64,000 bases of DNA. Source: Pseudomonas sp. GM50. Lineage in GTDB: Bacteria > Pseudomonadota > Gammaproteobacteria > Pseudomonadales > Pseudomonadaceae. The stretch lies in contig NZ_AKJK01000084.1 in assembly GCF_000282375.1 (NCBI RefSeq), positions 1 through 64,000 on the forward strand, given 5' to 3'. The translations under genes and the position numbers were made by a program. Every line of letters begins with the position of its first letter. Positions within the stretch are counted from its first letter, which is position 1. A model generated the notes under the pieces. That model was not told where the DNA came from, ran no database searches, and was given only the letters and a program-made list of their open reading frames with translations. This document shows positions 52,429-61,351 of this stretch, piece by piece.

Positions 52429-52829
52429 ATTTGCCTCCAATGGCGAGCGCGGATAGCGTCCGTATCAAGTCTATGGTTGATTTTTTTACGGAACCTCATG
52501 GCACGGTAAAACTTTCGTTTTTAGTCATCCTATGCTCTCCCAAATCGCCGTTAAGAGCATATCGAGAATAGACGTCACTCAGTACAAACGTCGAAAACCA
52601 CCTAAATAAAGTGCCTCAACCACCAGTGAGCGCTGAGCAGAGGCCGGCACATCTCACCCAAGAGCTCAACCTTTACCGTTTTGAGTTAACGGAGAATTTT
52701 CTGGGGCAGCCGATCCTTGAACGTTGGGAAAGAGAGTCGCCTGACGGGGCAGAGCCCCTCGTGACAGGCAGAAATCGACCCAGAACTATCATTTGCGGAC
52801 GGCGGATATTGGCACCGATGAACGGCAGT
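52429..52829. other. Intergenic region with a dispersed repeat copy
   Basis: There is no supported gene here. A copy of a dispersed element starts at 52763 (GACAGGCAGAAATCG, then about 20 similar bases) and is related to one at 63260. A plus-strand open frame of 144 codons across this region overlaps the 87-residue gene and has no start signal, so it is not called. Confidence 0.5.
52763..52800. repeat. Dispersed 38-base repeat, copy 1
   Basis: It starts with GACAGGCAGAAATCG and stays similar to the copy at 63260 for about 37 bases. It lies downstream of the 87-residue membrane protein gene. Confidence 0.6.
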
Positions 52830-53093
52830 CTATGGACTAGAGGCAGGATTAATAAGCCAAGCATACTCCGCCAGCAGTGCCGCAACCAAACCGACTCCTC
52901 CTTGAATACGCACCCACCGAGCAGCTGTTTTACTGCTAAGAGATTCGTTTGTAATGCTAAACATATTTCTCATAGACCACATCCAGATACGACTTTGCCT
53001 TACATAGTTGAGCACTCGCTCTGGTGCAAACGCCATTGCGATTGATATAAATACACACCACAAGAGTATCAGCTGTAGAATTATCCAGAGCAT
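52830..53093 (-). CDS. Small two-helix membrane protein
   Basis: Starting at ATG 53093, with GGAAG six bases upstream, the 87-residue product has two hydrophobic segments (about 2-22 and 68-82). A basic central part (RVLNYVRQSRIWMWSMRN) lies between them. It is about 30 bases after the ACP-like gene on the same strand and AT-rich. No family was recognised. If the locus encodes a toxin, this could be the immunity component; that is conjecture. Confidence 0.55.
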   Translation of the reverse strand: MLWIILQLILLWCVFISIAMAFAPERVLNYVRQSRIWMWSMRNMFSITNESLSSKTAARWVRIQGGVGLVAALLAEYAWLINPASSP

Positions 53094-53124
53094 ATGCGAC
53101 TTCCGTTACGCCCCCAATATTTTG

Positions 53125-53451
53125 TTAACTGAGCGGGGTTATTTTCAATGTTGCAATAACATCCTTTGGATTTTTCTTGTAGCATTTAATCATGTGGTCG
53201 CAATAGTCGCCGACAGTGCGAATGGTTAAATTGCCAGAGCTTATTGCTTTGTATATTTCTCTATCACACACATCGAGAATATCGCCTTCAACCTTATCAT
53301 ATTCATTCGGATTAAATAGACCGGGAGGGTGGGTAGCTTCCAAGTCACTCCCAAATACCGCCTCTTTGTTAAGAGAATCCACGGGAACATTGAAGATGTA
53401 CGCAATTCTCTGCAAGGCAAATTCACGGACAATTTCATCTGTTTCGCTCAT
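53125..53451 (-). CDS. Small protein with acyl-carrier-like pattern
   Basis: The 108-residue product (start ATG 53451) has a helical layout reminiscent of acyl carrier proteins: RIAYIFNVPVDSLNKEAVFGSDLEAT, then an acidic middle and LTIRTVGDYCDHMIKCY at the end. The usual phosphopantetheine Ser (DSL) is not in the expected place, so carrier function is doubtful. It is the first gene of the low-GC trio on the minus strand. Confidence 0.5.
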   Translation of the reverse strand: MSETDEIVREFALQRIAYIFNVPVDSLNKEAVFGSDLEATHPPGLFNPNEYDKVEGDILDVCDREIYKAISSGNLTIRTVGDYCDHMIKCYKKNPKDVIATLKITPLS

Positions 53452-53797
53452 GATACATTCTCATACCATCATTTCTCACAACCGTATTTACCTGAGGAAG
53501 TGGTATCCCAGGCAGCCTTTCCTATCACACCCAATTATAGACACCTTCTGCGAACTCCTGCTGTTGGACTGGCCTGACCACAACCAGTAAAAGGATAAGC
53601 AATAAATAATCAGCTTTGCCTGCCCGATACTGAAAACCGGAAAGAAAATACTTGTCCTGCTGCGCCCACAACCGTCCTCAGACATAACCCAACCTCATAG
53701 ATATGCCGCTCGGTTCTGCCCTATAGCGTAGGTCAGGAATATGCGGTCTCCTGCACTGCTAAAATCCACGTACCTCCCCCAACTCTGGAGAACCAAG
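53452..53797. other. Intergenic region, no gene seen
   Basis: AT-rich DNA separates the low-GC trio from the PhnB-like gene. Open frames here lack ribosome binding sites and recognisable features. Confidence 0.45.
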
Positions 53798-54277
53798 ATG
53801 ATCAGCAAGAACACGATTTGTCTCTGGTACGACGGCACCGCGCTGGACGCTGCGACGTTCTACGCCGAGACGTTCCCGGACAGCGCCGTGGGCGCTGTTC
53901 TTCGCGCGCCTGGCGACTATCCGGCGGGTAAACAAGGCGATGTCTTGACGGTGGAGTTCACGGTGATGGGTATCCCTTGTCTCGGGCTGAACGGCGGGCC
54001 GGGGGTCAAGCACAACGAGGCTTTCTCGTTCCAGGTTGCGACCGACGACCAGGCCGAAACCGACCGCTTGTGGAATGCGATTGTCGGAAACGGCGGCCAG
54101 GAAAATGTATGCGGCTGGTGCCAGGACAAGTGGGGGCTGTCGTGGCAGATCACCCCACGGGTCCTGACCGCCGCGATAGCCAATCCTGATCAAGCGGCGG
54201 CCAAGCGCGCGTTCGACGCCATGATGGGGATGGGCAAGATCGACATCGCTGCGATCGAAGCGGCTCTGGAGGGTTAA
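53798..54277 (+). CDS. PhnB/VOC-family protein
   Basis: Starting at ATG 53798 (TGGAG seven bases upstream), the 159-residue product matches the PhnB-type VOC fold. The ICLWYDGTALDAATFYAETFPDS N terminus and the WCQDKWGLSWQITPRVL strand are typical. The family is often labelled 3-demethylubiquinone methyltransferase-like but is a metal-fold domain of unclear function. It is a single gene in front of the convergent agmatine operon. Confidence 0.82.
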   Translation: MISKNTICLWYDGTALDAATFYAETFPDSAVGAVLRAPGDYPAGKQGDVLTVEFTVMGIPCLGLNGGPGVKHNEAFSFQVATDDQAETDRLWNAIVGNGGQENVCGWCQDKWGLSWQITPRVLTAAIANPDQAAAKRAFDAMMGMGKIDIAAIEAALEG

Positions 54278-54321
54278 CCAGCGTCCGTGGATGCGAGGGC
54301 ATGCCGACGCGCTGGTTCAGG

Positions 54322-55446
54322 CTAAGCCTGCGGTTGGTGACTGGTCACACAGTGGATTCCGCCACCACCGGCGGCGATCGCGTCGATGTTGAGCTGCACC
54401 ACCTCACGGTCCGGGTAGAGTTCAGACAACAGATCAAAGGCTCTGGTATCTGCTGCCTTGTCACCAAACTCGGGCGCAATGATCGCCCCATTGATGACGA
54501 AGTAGTTGATGTAACCGGCGGCAAAGTCCGGGTTGTTGCGGCTGAACTTGCTCTTTCGTGGATTGAGCGGTGGCGACACGGTATGCACCTGCAGCTTGCG
54601 GCCGTCGGCATCCGTGGCCTGTTTGAGAATCTCCAGATGGGCCAGTGTCACTTTCCGGTCGTAGGACTCAGGGTCGCTGTCGAGGTTGGCGATCACCACG
54701 CCTGGCTTGACGAAACGGGCGTAGAAGTCGACGTGGGCGTCGGTGATGTCCTTGCCTTTGATGCCCGGCAGCCAGATGATTTTGCGCAAGCCCAAGCGGG
54801 CTTTCAGCTCTTGCTCGACCTCGGCCTTGCTCCAGTCGGGATTGCGGTTGCTATTGATCCAGCTGCTTTCGGTCATGATCGCCGTGCCATGACCATCGAC
54901 TTCAATACCACCGCCCTCGCCCACCAATTCGCTGCGGATGTGATCGGCATCCACGGTGTCGGCAACCAAAGCGGCCACCTGCGCATCCTTACTGTACTGC
55001 TGCTTGTTGCCCCAGCCGTTGAAGTTGAAATCCACGGCGCCGAGCCCGCCTGCCCCATCGATGACAAAATTGGCCCCGATATCACGCATCCAGACATCGT
55101 CGAGTTCGGTGGTGACGTAAGTGATGTTAGTCGTGCCGCAATGTTCTTCGGCCAGTCTCCGCTCGCTATTGCGACAGAACACGGTCACCGGCTCATAGTG
55201 GGCGATGGTGCGAGCAATCAGGCCAATGGCCTCTTGCACATCAGGGGTGAAATCCTCCCAGATGGCCTCCTGCGCGCCAAATGCGACGAAGGCTCGCCGG
55301 TGTTTGTCGCCCTCATCCGGCATGCGCCAGACACCTTGTGTGGCCGCTCGTGCGTTCAAGGGCGTCAGGCCAAGTCCGATGGACACGGCAGCGCCCAAAC
55401 CGGCCACTACCGATACGTGTTTGATGAACTCTCGACGAGTCGACAT
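54322..55446 (-). CDS. Tat-exported agmatine deiminase
   Basis: Starting at 55446 (MSTRREFIKH), the 374-residue product has a twin-arginine signal (TRREFIK, then a hydrophobic stretch ending near NARA). The peptidyl-arginine-deiminase fold follows, with the nucleophile Cys in GGGGIHCVTSHQPQ and the His in KDITDAHVD. It should hydrolyse agmatine to N-carbamoylputrescine in the periplasm. The order A-B-C-A' here matches the agu2ABCA' cluster described in P. aeruginosa, where the last gene also carries a Tat signal. Confidence 0.85.
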   Translation of the reverse strand: MSTRREFIKHVSVVAGLGAAVSIGLGLTPLNARAATQGVWRMPDEGDKHRRAFVAFGAQEAIWEDFTPDVQEAIGLIARTIAHYEPVTVFCRNSERRLAEEHCGTTNITYVTTELDDVWMRDIGANFVIDGAGGLGAVDFNFNGWGNKQQYSKDAQVAALVADTVDADHIRSELVGEGGGIEVDGHGTAIMTESSWINSNRNPDWSKAEVEQELKARLGLRKIIWLPGIKGKDITDAHVDFYARFVKPGVVIANLDSDPESYDRKVTLAHLEILKQATDADGRKLQVHTVSPPLNPRKSKFSRNNPDFAAGYINYFVINGAIIAPEFGDKAADTRAFDLLSELYPDREVVQLNIDAIAAGGGGIHCVTSHQPQA

Positions 55447-55472
55447 GATGATTCCTGAGTGTTTGTCTGAAG

Positions 55473-56576
55473 TCATTTCGTGGTGGCTGTCTTGAACTTG
55501 GTCCAGGTTCGCATGCGCGCCCGCATGTCGGGCTGGGGAATGTCCTTGCCAGGAATCAGCCGTTCGTAAGTGGCCTCGTCGAGGTAAATATCCGGGTTGT
55601 TGCGCATGGTCGCATCGACGCTCGGACGTGCCTTGGCATTGGAGGTGGGATAACCGGTGAAGTTACTGATCGCGGCCATGTTCTGCGGGCGCATGACGAA
55701 GTTGATGAATGCATAAGCGTACTCCGGATGCCTGGCGTCGACGGGAATCGCCATGGTATCCATCCACACCGTGGTGCCCTCACGGGGAATCCGGTACTGG
55801 AACGTGGTCTTCTTGCCGGCGGTGTCCGCCGTCCGTTGCGCCTGCGTCATATCCCCGCTGTAACCGAGCGACAGGCACAGGTTGCCGTTCACCAGATCGG
55901 TCACCGGCTGCGACTGGAACTTGCGAATGTACGGCCGTAGCTTGAGCAACAGCTCACTCGCCGCCGCCAGGTCTTCAGGCTTTGCACTGCGTGGTTCACG
56001 ACCGAGGTAATTCAGCGCCACCGCCAGCACTTCGTCCGGCGAATCGATCATCGAAATACCGCAGTCGGCAAACCTGGCGGCCAGTTCGGGTTTGAACAGC
56101 ATGTCCAGGCTGTTGACCCGGGCATCCGGCATGCGCTGTTTGATCTGCTCGGCATTGTAGGTCAGGCCGATGGTGCCCCAGGTGTAAGGGACAGTGGCCT
56201 GGCTCGAATGCACATAATGCGTGCGCAGCTTCTGCAAACCGGGTTCGATGTCATCCAGGGCCGTGAGTTTTGACCGGTCCAGCGGCAGCAGGCTGCCGGC
56301 GCGCATCAAGCGCTCGGCCACGGTGTCGCCCGGGAAGATCAGGTCATAACCACTGCCGCCAGCCAGCATCTTGGCTTCCAGCGTCTCACTGCCATCCATG
56401 ACGTCGTAGATCACTTTGATCCCGGTTTCGGCGGTGAATCGGGTCAGGGTGTCCTCGGCAAAATAGTCGGCCCAGTTGTACAGCCTGAGGGTTTTCTCCT
56501 GCGCGTGCAGCGACGGCAAGGCACCGCCAAGCGCCAATCCCAGCGCGCCGATCAACAGCTTGTTGGACATGCGCAT
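55473..56576 (-). CDS. Polyamine/agmatine-binding periplasmic protein (agu2C-like)
   Basis: The 367-residue PotF-family binding protein has a signal peptide ending in LPSLHA and the start TLRLYNWADYFAEDTLTRF. It has AAGGGG just upstream of its start at 56576. No matching ABC permease or ATPase is adjacent, so it may deliver to the PotG-H-I importer or a distant one. It sits between aguB and the Tat deiminase gene. Its ligand is probably agmatine or a product of the deiminase (inference). Confidence 0.82.
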   Translation of the reverse strand: MRMSNKLLIGALGLALGGALPSLHAQEKTLRLYNWADYFAEDTLTRFTAETGIKVIYDVMDGSETLEAKMLAGGSGYDLIFPGDTVAERLMRAGSLLPLDRSKLTALDDIEPGLQKLRTHYVHSSQATVPYTWGTIGLTYNAEQIKQRMPDARVNSLDMLFKPELAARFADCGISMIDSPDEVLAVALNYLGREPRSAKPEDLAAASELLLKLRPYIRKFQSQPVTDLVNGNLCLSLGYSGDMTQAQRTADTAGKKTTFQYRIPREGTTVWMDTMAIPVDARHPEYAYAFINFVMRPQNMAAISNFTGYPTSNAKARPSVDATMRNNPDIYLDEATYERLIPGKDIPQPDMRARMRTWTKFKTATTK

Positions 56577-56577
56577 A

Positions 56578-57486
56578 TCAAACCCCTTGTGTGTTCCAGC
56601 GTGCATTGAGGTGACGACCATCCTGGCTTAACAGCGCCCCGTACATGTCCGGACGGCGGTCGCGGTAAATGCCCCAGCTCAGGCGCTCTTCACGCATGGC
56701 GGTCAAATCCAGGCTGTGAACCAGCACACCGGTACTGTCTCGGTCGGCTTCGGCGAGCAGCTTGCCCTTGTGGTTGCAGATAAAGGACGAGCCGTAGAAG
56801 TTCATCTGCAGGGTCGGATCGGTGGTCGCCACCTCTCGTCCGACGCGATTGGCCGCCACGACCGGCAGAATGTTGGCAGCGGCATGGCCGCGCATGGTCA
56901 TTTGCCAGTGGTCACGTGAGTCCAGCGCTGCGCAGCCAGGTTCAGAGCCAATGGCGGTGGGAAACAGCAAGACTTCAGCACCCATCAACGCCAGGCAACG
57001 CGCGGTCTCGGGGAACCACTGATCCCAGCAGATCCCCACACCGATGCGCCCAAAAGCCGTATCCCAGACACGAAACCCCGTATCGCCGGGGCTGAAGTAC
57101 TCCTTCTCCTGATAACCGATGGCGTTGGGAATATGGGTCTTGCGATACACCCCCAGCAGGCGCCCATCGGCATCAGCCACGCTCAACGAGTTGAAGTAGG
57201 CATTGCCTGCCTTCTCGAACCAGCTCAGCGGCAATACCACCCCCAACTCTTTGGCCAAAGCGGCAAAGCGCTTGAGTACAGGGCTGTCTCGATATTCTTC
57301 GGCCAGCGCCAGGTGTTTATGGCTTTGCTCGATACAGAAATACGGTGTGGCAAACAGCTCCTGCAGCAGGATGACCTGGGCGCCCTTGGCAGCCGCCTCA
57401 CGCACCAACCGCTCAGCCTGATCGAGGTTGTGTTGCAAGTCCCAGGTGCAGGGCATCTGGGTGGTGGCAATCGTCAACAGGGTCAT
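56578..57486 (-). CDS. aguB: N-carbamoylputrescine amidase
   Basis: Starting at 57486 (MTLLTIATTQ) after GGAGGG, the 302-residue nitrilase-superfamily enzyme has the Glu-Lys-Cys triad: Glu in LLQELFATPYF, Lys in YRKTHIP and Cys in GVGICWDQWFPE. It hydrolyses N-carbamoylputrescine to putrescine. It lies four bases after aguA and two bases before the binding-protein gene. A longer open frame upstream is shadow. Confidence 0.9.
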   Translation of the reverse strand: MTLLTIATTQMPCTWDLQHNLDQAERLVREAAAKGAQVILLQELFATPYFCIEQSHKHLALAEEYRDSPVLKRFAALAKELGVVLPLSWFEKAGNAYFNSLSVADADGRLLGVYRKTHIPNAIGYQEKEYFSPGDTGFRVWDTAFGRIGVGICWDQWFPETARCLALMGAEVLLFPTAIGSEPGCAALDSRDHWQMTMRGHAAANILPVVAANRVGREVATTDPTLQMNFYGSSFICNHKGKLLAEADRDSTGVLVHSLDLTAMREERLSWGIYRDRRPDMYGALLSQDGRHLNARWNTQGV

Positions 57487-57490
57487 GGCA

Positions 57491-58543
57491 TCAACCCTCC
57501 AATGGCCAGGCGGGTTGTTGCTGGGTGATGCAATGCACCCCGCCGCCGCCATGCGCCAGATGATTGATCCGCACCGGTACCACTTCGTGGTCGGGGAAGG
57601 CCTGAGCCAACACTTTCGCAGCCGCATGGTCGGCATCGATGCCATAGGCCGGCATGATGATGGCGTTGTTGGCGATATAGAAGTTGGTGTAGGAGGCACA
57701 GAACACCTCAGCGTCGGTGTCCACGGCATCGCTCGCTTCATACAACTCGATCAGCTCGAATTTGCGGCCTTGGGCATCTGTTGCCAGCTCCAAAACGCGA
57801 CGGTTTTCCCGTACCACCTCGGCATACACCGAGTGCTTGTCGTGAGTGGCGTCCACCAGCAACACGCCAGGACGCGCGAATGCGCACACGCCATCGACAT
57901 GGCCGTCGGTCATGTCGCCGGTGACATGGTCCGGATCGCCCGGTAGCCAGATGGTTTTCTTCACACCCAGCAAACGGGTGAAGATTTCTTCCATCTCGGC
58001 CTTGCTCATGCCCGGGTTGCGATTGGGATTGAGCAGCACCGACTCGGTAGTGATCAGCGTGCCTTCGCCGTCGACATGGATGGCGCCGCCTTCGTTACTC
58101 AGCGGCGTACCAAAACACTGCACGCCCAGGTGATTGAGTGCGCGGCGCGCCAGGCTTTCGTCCAGATCATGCGCCGACTTGCCGCCCCACGCATTGAAGC
58201 GCCAGCTCACACCGGCCAGGCCGTGTTGCGGGTGATAAACGAAGCTTGGGCCGGAGTCCCGGCACCAGCTGTCGTTCACCGCCAGTTCGATCAATTCGAT
58301 GTTGGAGCCGCACAGCGCCTGGGCACTGGAGACTGCCGAGGGATCGACGACCATCTTCACCGGTTCGAAACGGGCAATGGCGTTGGCCACGCGGGCGAAG
58401 TCCTCTTGGACCAGCGCCAGCGTAACGCCCCAACCCGATTCCCAGAGCGCCTGGTTATGTGGCCAAACCATCCAGGTCGCGGCGTGCCTGACCCACTCTG
58501 CCGGCATCACCCAACCACTATTTCGAATTTCATTCTGCTGCAT
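57491..58543 (-). CDS. aguA: Agmatine deiminase
   Basis: Starting at 58543 (MQQNEIRNSG) after AGGTG, the 350-residue deiminase has no signal peptide, so it is cytosolic. It carries the guanidine-binding and catalytic features WPHN, NDSWCRDSGPSF, GDMTDGHVDG and GGGGVHCITQQQP with the active Cys. It converts agmatine to N-carbamoylputrescine. It is the first gene of the aguA-aguB-binding-protein-Tat-deiminase operon. Confidence 0.92.
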   Translation of the reverse strand: MQQNEIRNSGWVMPAEWVRHAATWMVWPHNQALWESGWGVTLALVQEDFARVANAIARFEPVKMVVDPSAVSSAQALCGSNIELIELAVNDSWCRDSGPSFVYHPQHGLAGVSWRFNAWGGKSAHDLDESLARRALNHLGVQCFGTPLSNEGGAIHVDGEGTLITTESVLLNPNRNPGMSKAEMEEIFTRLLGVKKTIWLPGDPDHVTGDMTDGHVDGVCAFARPGVLLVDATHDKHSVYAEVVRENRRVLELATDAQGRKFELIELYEASDAVDTDAEVFCASYTNFYIANNAIIMPAYGIDADHAAAKVLAQAFPDHEVVPVRINHLAHGGGGVHCITQQQPAWPLEG

Positions 58544-58677
58544 GACAAGCACCTTTAAGTTAAGCCATTGTGTTCAACGAAAATTGCACTGGCGGTCTTG
58601 GCATGCATGCTACGGCTGTAAAAAAGGGCAAACAAACGATGGATTTTGCGGAAAACTGATTAGGAGAACTTATCAAT

Positions 58678-59544
58678 ATGCTCAAGCACTGGCCACCGCT
58701 CGGCACCCTTCGCGGCTTTGAAGCCGCTGCCCGGCTGGGCAGTTTCCACAAGGCCGCCGACGAGTTGCACCTTACCCAGTCAGCCATCAGTCAGCAGATC
58801 CGCAGCCTCGAGGCATACCTTGAACAGCCCTTGTTCTTTCGCAGTGGACGCAGCGTCAGCCTGACCGATGCGGGGCACGACTTGCTCAGCACCACCCAGA
58901 CGCTGCTGCAACAACTGGCCGTCGGCATACGCCGGCTTGGTCAGTATCAGAAACCCAACCAACTGGTGCTCAACACCACTCCGGCGTTCGCCCGTCATTG
59001 GCTGCTGCCGCGCCTGGGGGATTTTCGCCGTCAGCATCCGGAAGTCGATCTGTGGATTTTCAGTACCGATGAAGTCCCGGACATGGCCAGCCAGACTATC
59101 GACCTCGCTGTGCGTGACGACATCAGCTCCCAAGCCGAGTGCAGCTTCAAGGTGCTGCACGCAGATCGCCTCTACCCGGCCTGTCACCCGAACCTGTTGG
59201 CGCTGCCACGGGAACAGCGCACAACCCTTCATGGCGAGCGGGAAATGGACTGGAGTCACTGGGCAGTAGAGGCCGGCATCGATGTAGGCCAGCAAGATCA
59301 GGGGCTGAACTTCTCCGACCCGGGCCTTTTGTTGGACGCTGCTTGTGCAGGGCTCGGTATCGCCTTGGTCAGCCAATTACTGAGTTGGCAGGCGCGCGCC
59401 AACGGCTTGTTGCAACCCTTGGTGGAGCAAACCATTCGCGGCCCGAACTGGGCCTTGCTGACCCATCGGGACAGTGAGAGCAATGCACGAAACTTCAGCG
59501 AGTGGCTGCTCAGGAACCTGGAAGCAACAAGCCCGACAACGTAA
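58678..59544 (+). CDS. LysR-type regulator, GcvA-like
   Basis: This 288-residue LysR protein has MLKHWPPLGTLRGFEAAARLGSFHKAADELHLTQSAISQQIRSLE at the N terminus. GGAG lies in front of the start. It is divergent from the agmatine operon, with about 135 bases between, so it likely activates it. The binding-protein operon downstream on the same strand is a second possible target. A symmetric GCATGCATGC lies in the divergent region. Confidence 0.87.
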   Translation: MLKHWPPLGTLRGFEAAARLGSFHKAADELHLTQSAISQQIRSLEAYLEQPLFFRSGRSVSLTDAGHDLLSTTQTLLQQLAVGIRRLGQYQKPNQLVLNTTPAFARHWLLPRLGDFRRQHPEVDLWIFSTDEVPDMASQTIDLAVRDDISSQAECSFKVLHADRLYPACHPNLLALPREQRTTLHGEREMDWSHWAVEAGIDVGQQDQGLNFSDPGLLLDAACAGLGIALVSQLLSWQARANGLLQPLVEQTIRGPNWALLTHRDSESNARNFSEWLLRNLEATSPTT

Positions 59545-59702
59545 CGATTCTGGTCCAGATATTTCGTCCATTCATGAGCGATTGCAATTGGGCCAAAACC
59601 GGTCAATATCGCTCCTTTCGTCTACCCTCACAAAGCGCCAGGCAGCGATAAGCGTGTGCCAGGCGCCTCGACATTCTTTCGTTAATACACCGGAGATTTT
59701 CC

Positions 59703-60554
59703 ATGCTCAAGCGTACCCTGGCATTGGCCGTCAGCTTGATCCTGCCTTTTTGCACCCTGTTGGCGCAGGCCGCCGATACGCTGAAAGTCAGCGCGATTCC
59801 CGATGAAGCCCCTACCGAACTGCTGCGCAAGTTCAAGCCGCTTGGCGCCTATCTGGAACAACAATTGGGCATGAAGGTCGAGTTCGTGCCCGTGAGCGAC
59901 TATCCGGCCGTGGTCGAGGCGCTGGCCACCGACCGAATCGACCTGGCCTGGCTGGGCGGCTTCACGTTCGTGCAGGCACGCCTGAAAACCGGCAATGCGA
60001 TTCCGCTGGTACAGCGTGAACAGGACGCCCAATTCACCAGCAAATTCATCACCGCCGACCCTGCCGTCAAGTCCCTCGCCGATCTCAAGGGCAAGACCTT
60101 TGCCTTCGGCTCGGTGTCCTCCACATCGGGCAGTCTTATGCCGCGCTACTTTATGCTCAAGGACGGCATCAAGCCTGAAACCTACTTCAGCCGCGTCGGC
60201 TACTCCGGCGCCCATGACGCCACTGTCGCCTGGGTTCAGGCCGGCAAGGTCGACGCCGGGGTACTGAACGCCAGCGTGTGGGAAAAACTGGTCGCCGCCG
60301 GCAAGGTCGACACCACCAAAGTCAAAGTGTTTGCCACCACCCCGGCTTACTTCGACTACAACTGGACGGTGCGCGGGACTCTTGACCCAGCGCTGGCGGC
60401 CAAGATAAAGGCAGCCTTCCTGGCCCTCGATCCGGCAAAGCCTGCGGACAAGGAGATTCTGGATTTGCAGGCCGCCAGCCGATTCATCGAAACCAAGCCT
60501 GAGAACTACAAGGGCATCGAGGAAGCCGCACGCGCCGCCGAACTGCTCAAATGA
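59703..60554 (+). CDS. PhnD-like substrate-binding protein (selenate/phosphonate type)
   Basis: The 283-residue protein has a signal peptide ending in LLAQA. The PhnD-like core (SAIPDEAPTELLRKFKPLGAYLEQQLGMKVEFVPVSDYPAVVEAL and the WLGGFTFVQARL, FGSVSSTSGSLMPRYFML ligand loops) is typical of the family often annotated as a putative selenate transporter component. Phosphonate or an oxyanion is plausible; nothing in the sequence fixes it. It overlaps the ATPase gene by four bases. Confidence 0.8.
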   Translation: MLKRTLALAVSLILPFCTLLAQAADTLKVSAIPDEAPTELLRKFKPLGAYLEQQLGMKVEFVPVSDYPAVVEALATDRIDLAWLGGFTFVQARLKTGNAIPLVQREQDAQFTSKFITADPAVKSLADLKGKTFAFGSVSSTSGSLMPRYFMLKDGIKPETYFSRVGYSGAHDATVAWVQAGKVDAGVLNASVWEKLVAAGKVDTTKVKVFATTPAYFDYNWTVRGTLDPALAAKIKAAFLALDPAKPADKEILDLQAASRFIETKPENYKGIEEAARAAELLK

Positions 60555-61351
60555 CATTGCGTCTAACCCAGGTCAGCCTTACCCACGCCAACGGCGTCCA
60601 GGCGCTGCGTGGCGTGGACCTGCACATCGGTGCAAGCGAACAGGTCGCCATCATCGGCCCGTCCGGCGCGGGCAAGTCGAGCCTGCTCAACCTGCTGGCC
60701 ACCGCCCTGCGACCGGGCAACGGCGAGCTGCAGGTGCTCGGCGAGCAAGCCTGGCAGCTTTCTGCCCGTCAGCGTCAGCGTCTGCGCGCGCGCATCGGCC
60801 TGATCCATCAAGCGCCCCCGCTGCCACCGCGCCAGCGCGTGGTCACTGCGGTTCTGGCCGGAAAGCTGGGTCAGTGGGGGTTGGGCAAGAGCTTGTTGAA
60901 CCTGCTGCATCCACTGGATATTCCGGGCGCACGCGCGGCATTGGCCAGGCTGGACCTGAGTGACAAGTTGTTCGCACAATGCCAGCAATTGTCCGGTGGA
61001 CAGCTGCAACGCGTGGGCATTGCCCGCGTGTTGTACCAAGCGCCCGAGGTGTTGCTGGCCGATGAGCCGGTTTCGGCCATGGACCCCGTGTTGGCCCAGC
61101 ACACGCTTTCGGTGCTCTGTAGCCATGCCCGGCAGCACAACGTCACCCTGGTCGCCAGCCTGCATGCGGTGGAGCTGGCCCTGGCGCACTTTTCGCGCAT
61201 CATCGGCTTGCGTGATGGACAGATTCTGTTCGACCTTCAGGCCAGCGAAGTCGACCGTGAGTTGCTCGACAAGCTCTACGCCAACGAACAACTGCTATCC
61301 CCACCGATTTTTGCTCCGGCGCCCTTGAGTGTGCAGATTCCCCGATGCTGA
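60551..61351 (+). CDS. PhnC-like ABC transporter ATPase
   Basis: The 266-residue ATPase has Walker A GPSGAGKSS at about 37-45, signature LSGGQLQRVGIARVL and Walker B VLLADEPVSAMDP. It energises the PhnE-like permeases downstream and overlaps both neighbours by a few bases. Order binding protein, ATPase, two permeases is that of PhnDCE-type importers. Confidence 0.85.
   Translation: MTLRLTQVSLTHANGVQALRGVDLHIGASEQVAIIGPSGAGKSSLLNLLATALRPGNGELQVLGEQAWQLSARQRQRLRARIGLIHQAPPLPPRQRVVTAVLAGKLGQWGLGKSLLNLLHPLDIPGARAALARLDLSDKLFAQCQQLSGGQLQRVGIARVLYQAPEVLLADEPVSAMDPVLAQHTLSVLCSHARQHNVTLVASLHAVELALAHFSRIIGLRDGQILFDLQASEVDRELLDKLYANEQLLSPPIFAPAPLSVQIPRC

Noticed and set aside
52611..53045. 144-codon plus-strand open frame
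   Set aside because: It crosses the dispersed repeat and lies opposite the 87-residue membrane protein gene, which has a better start.
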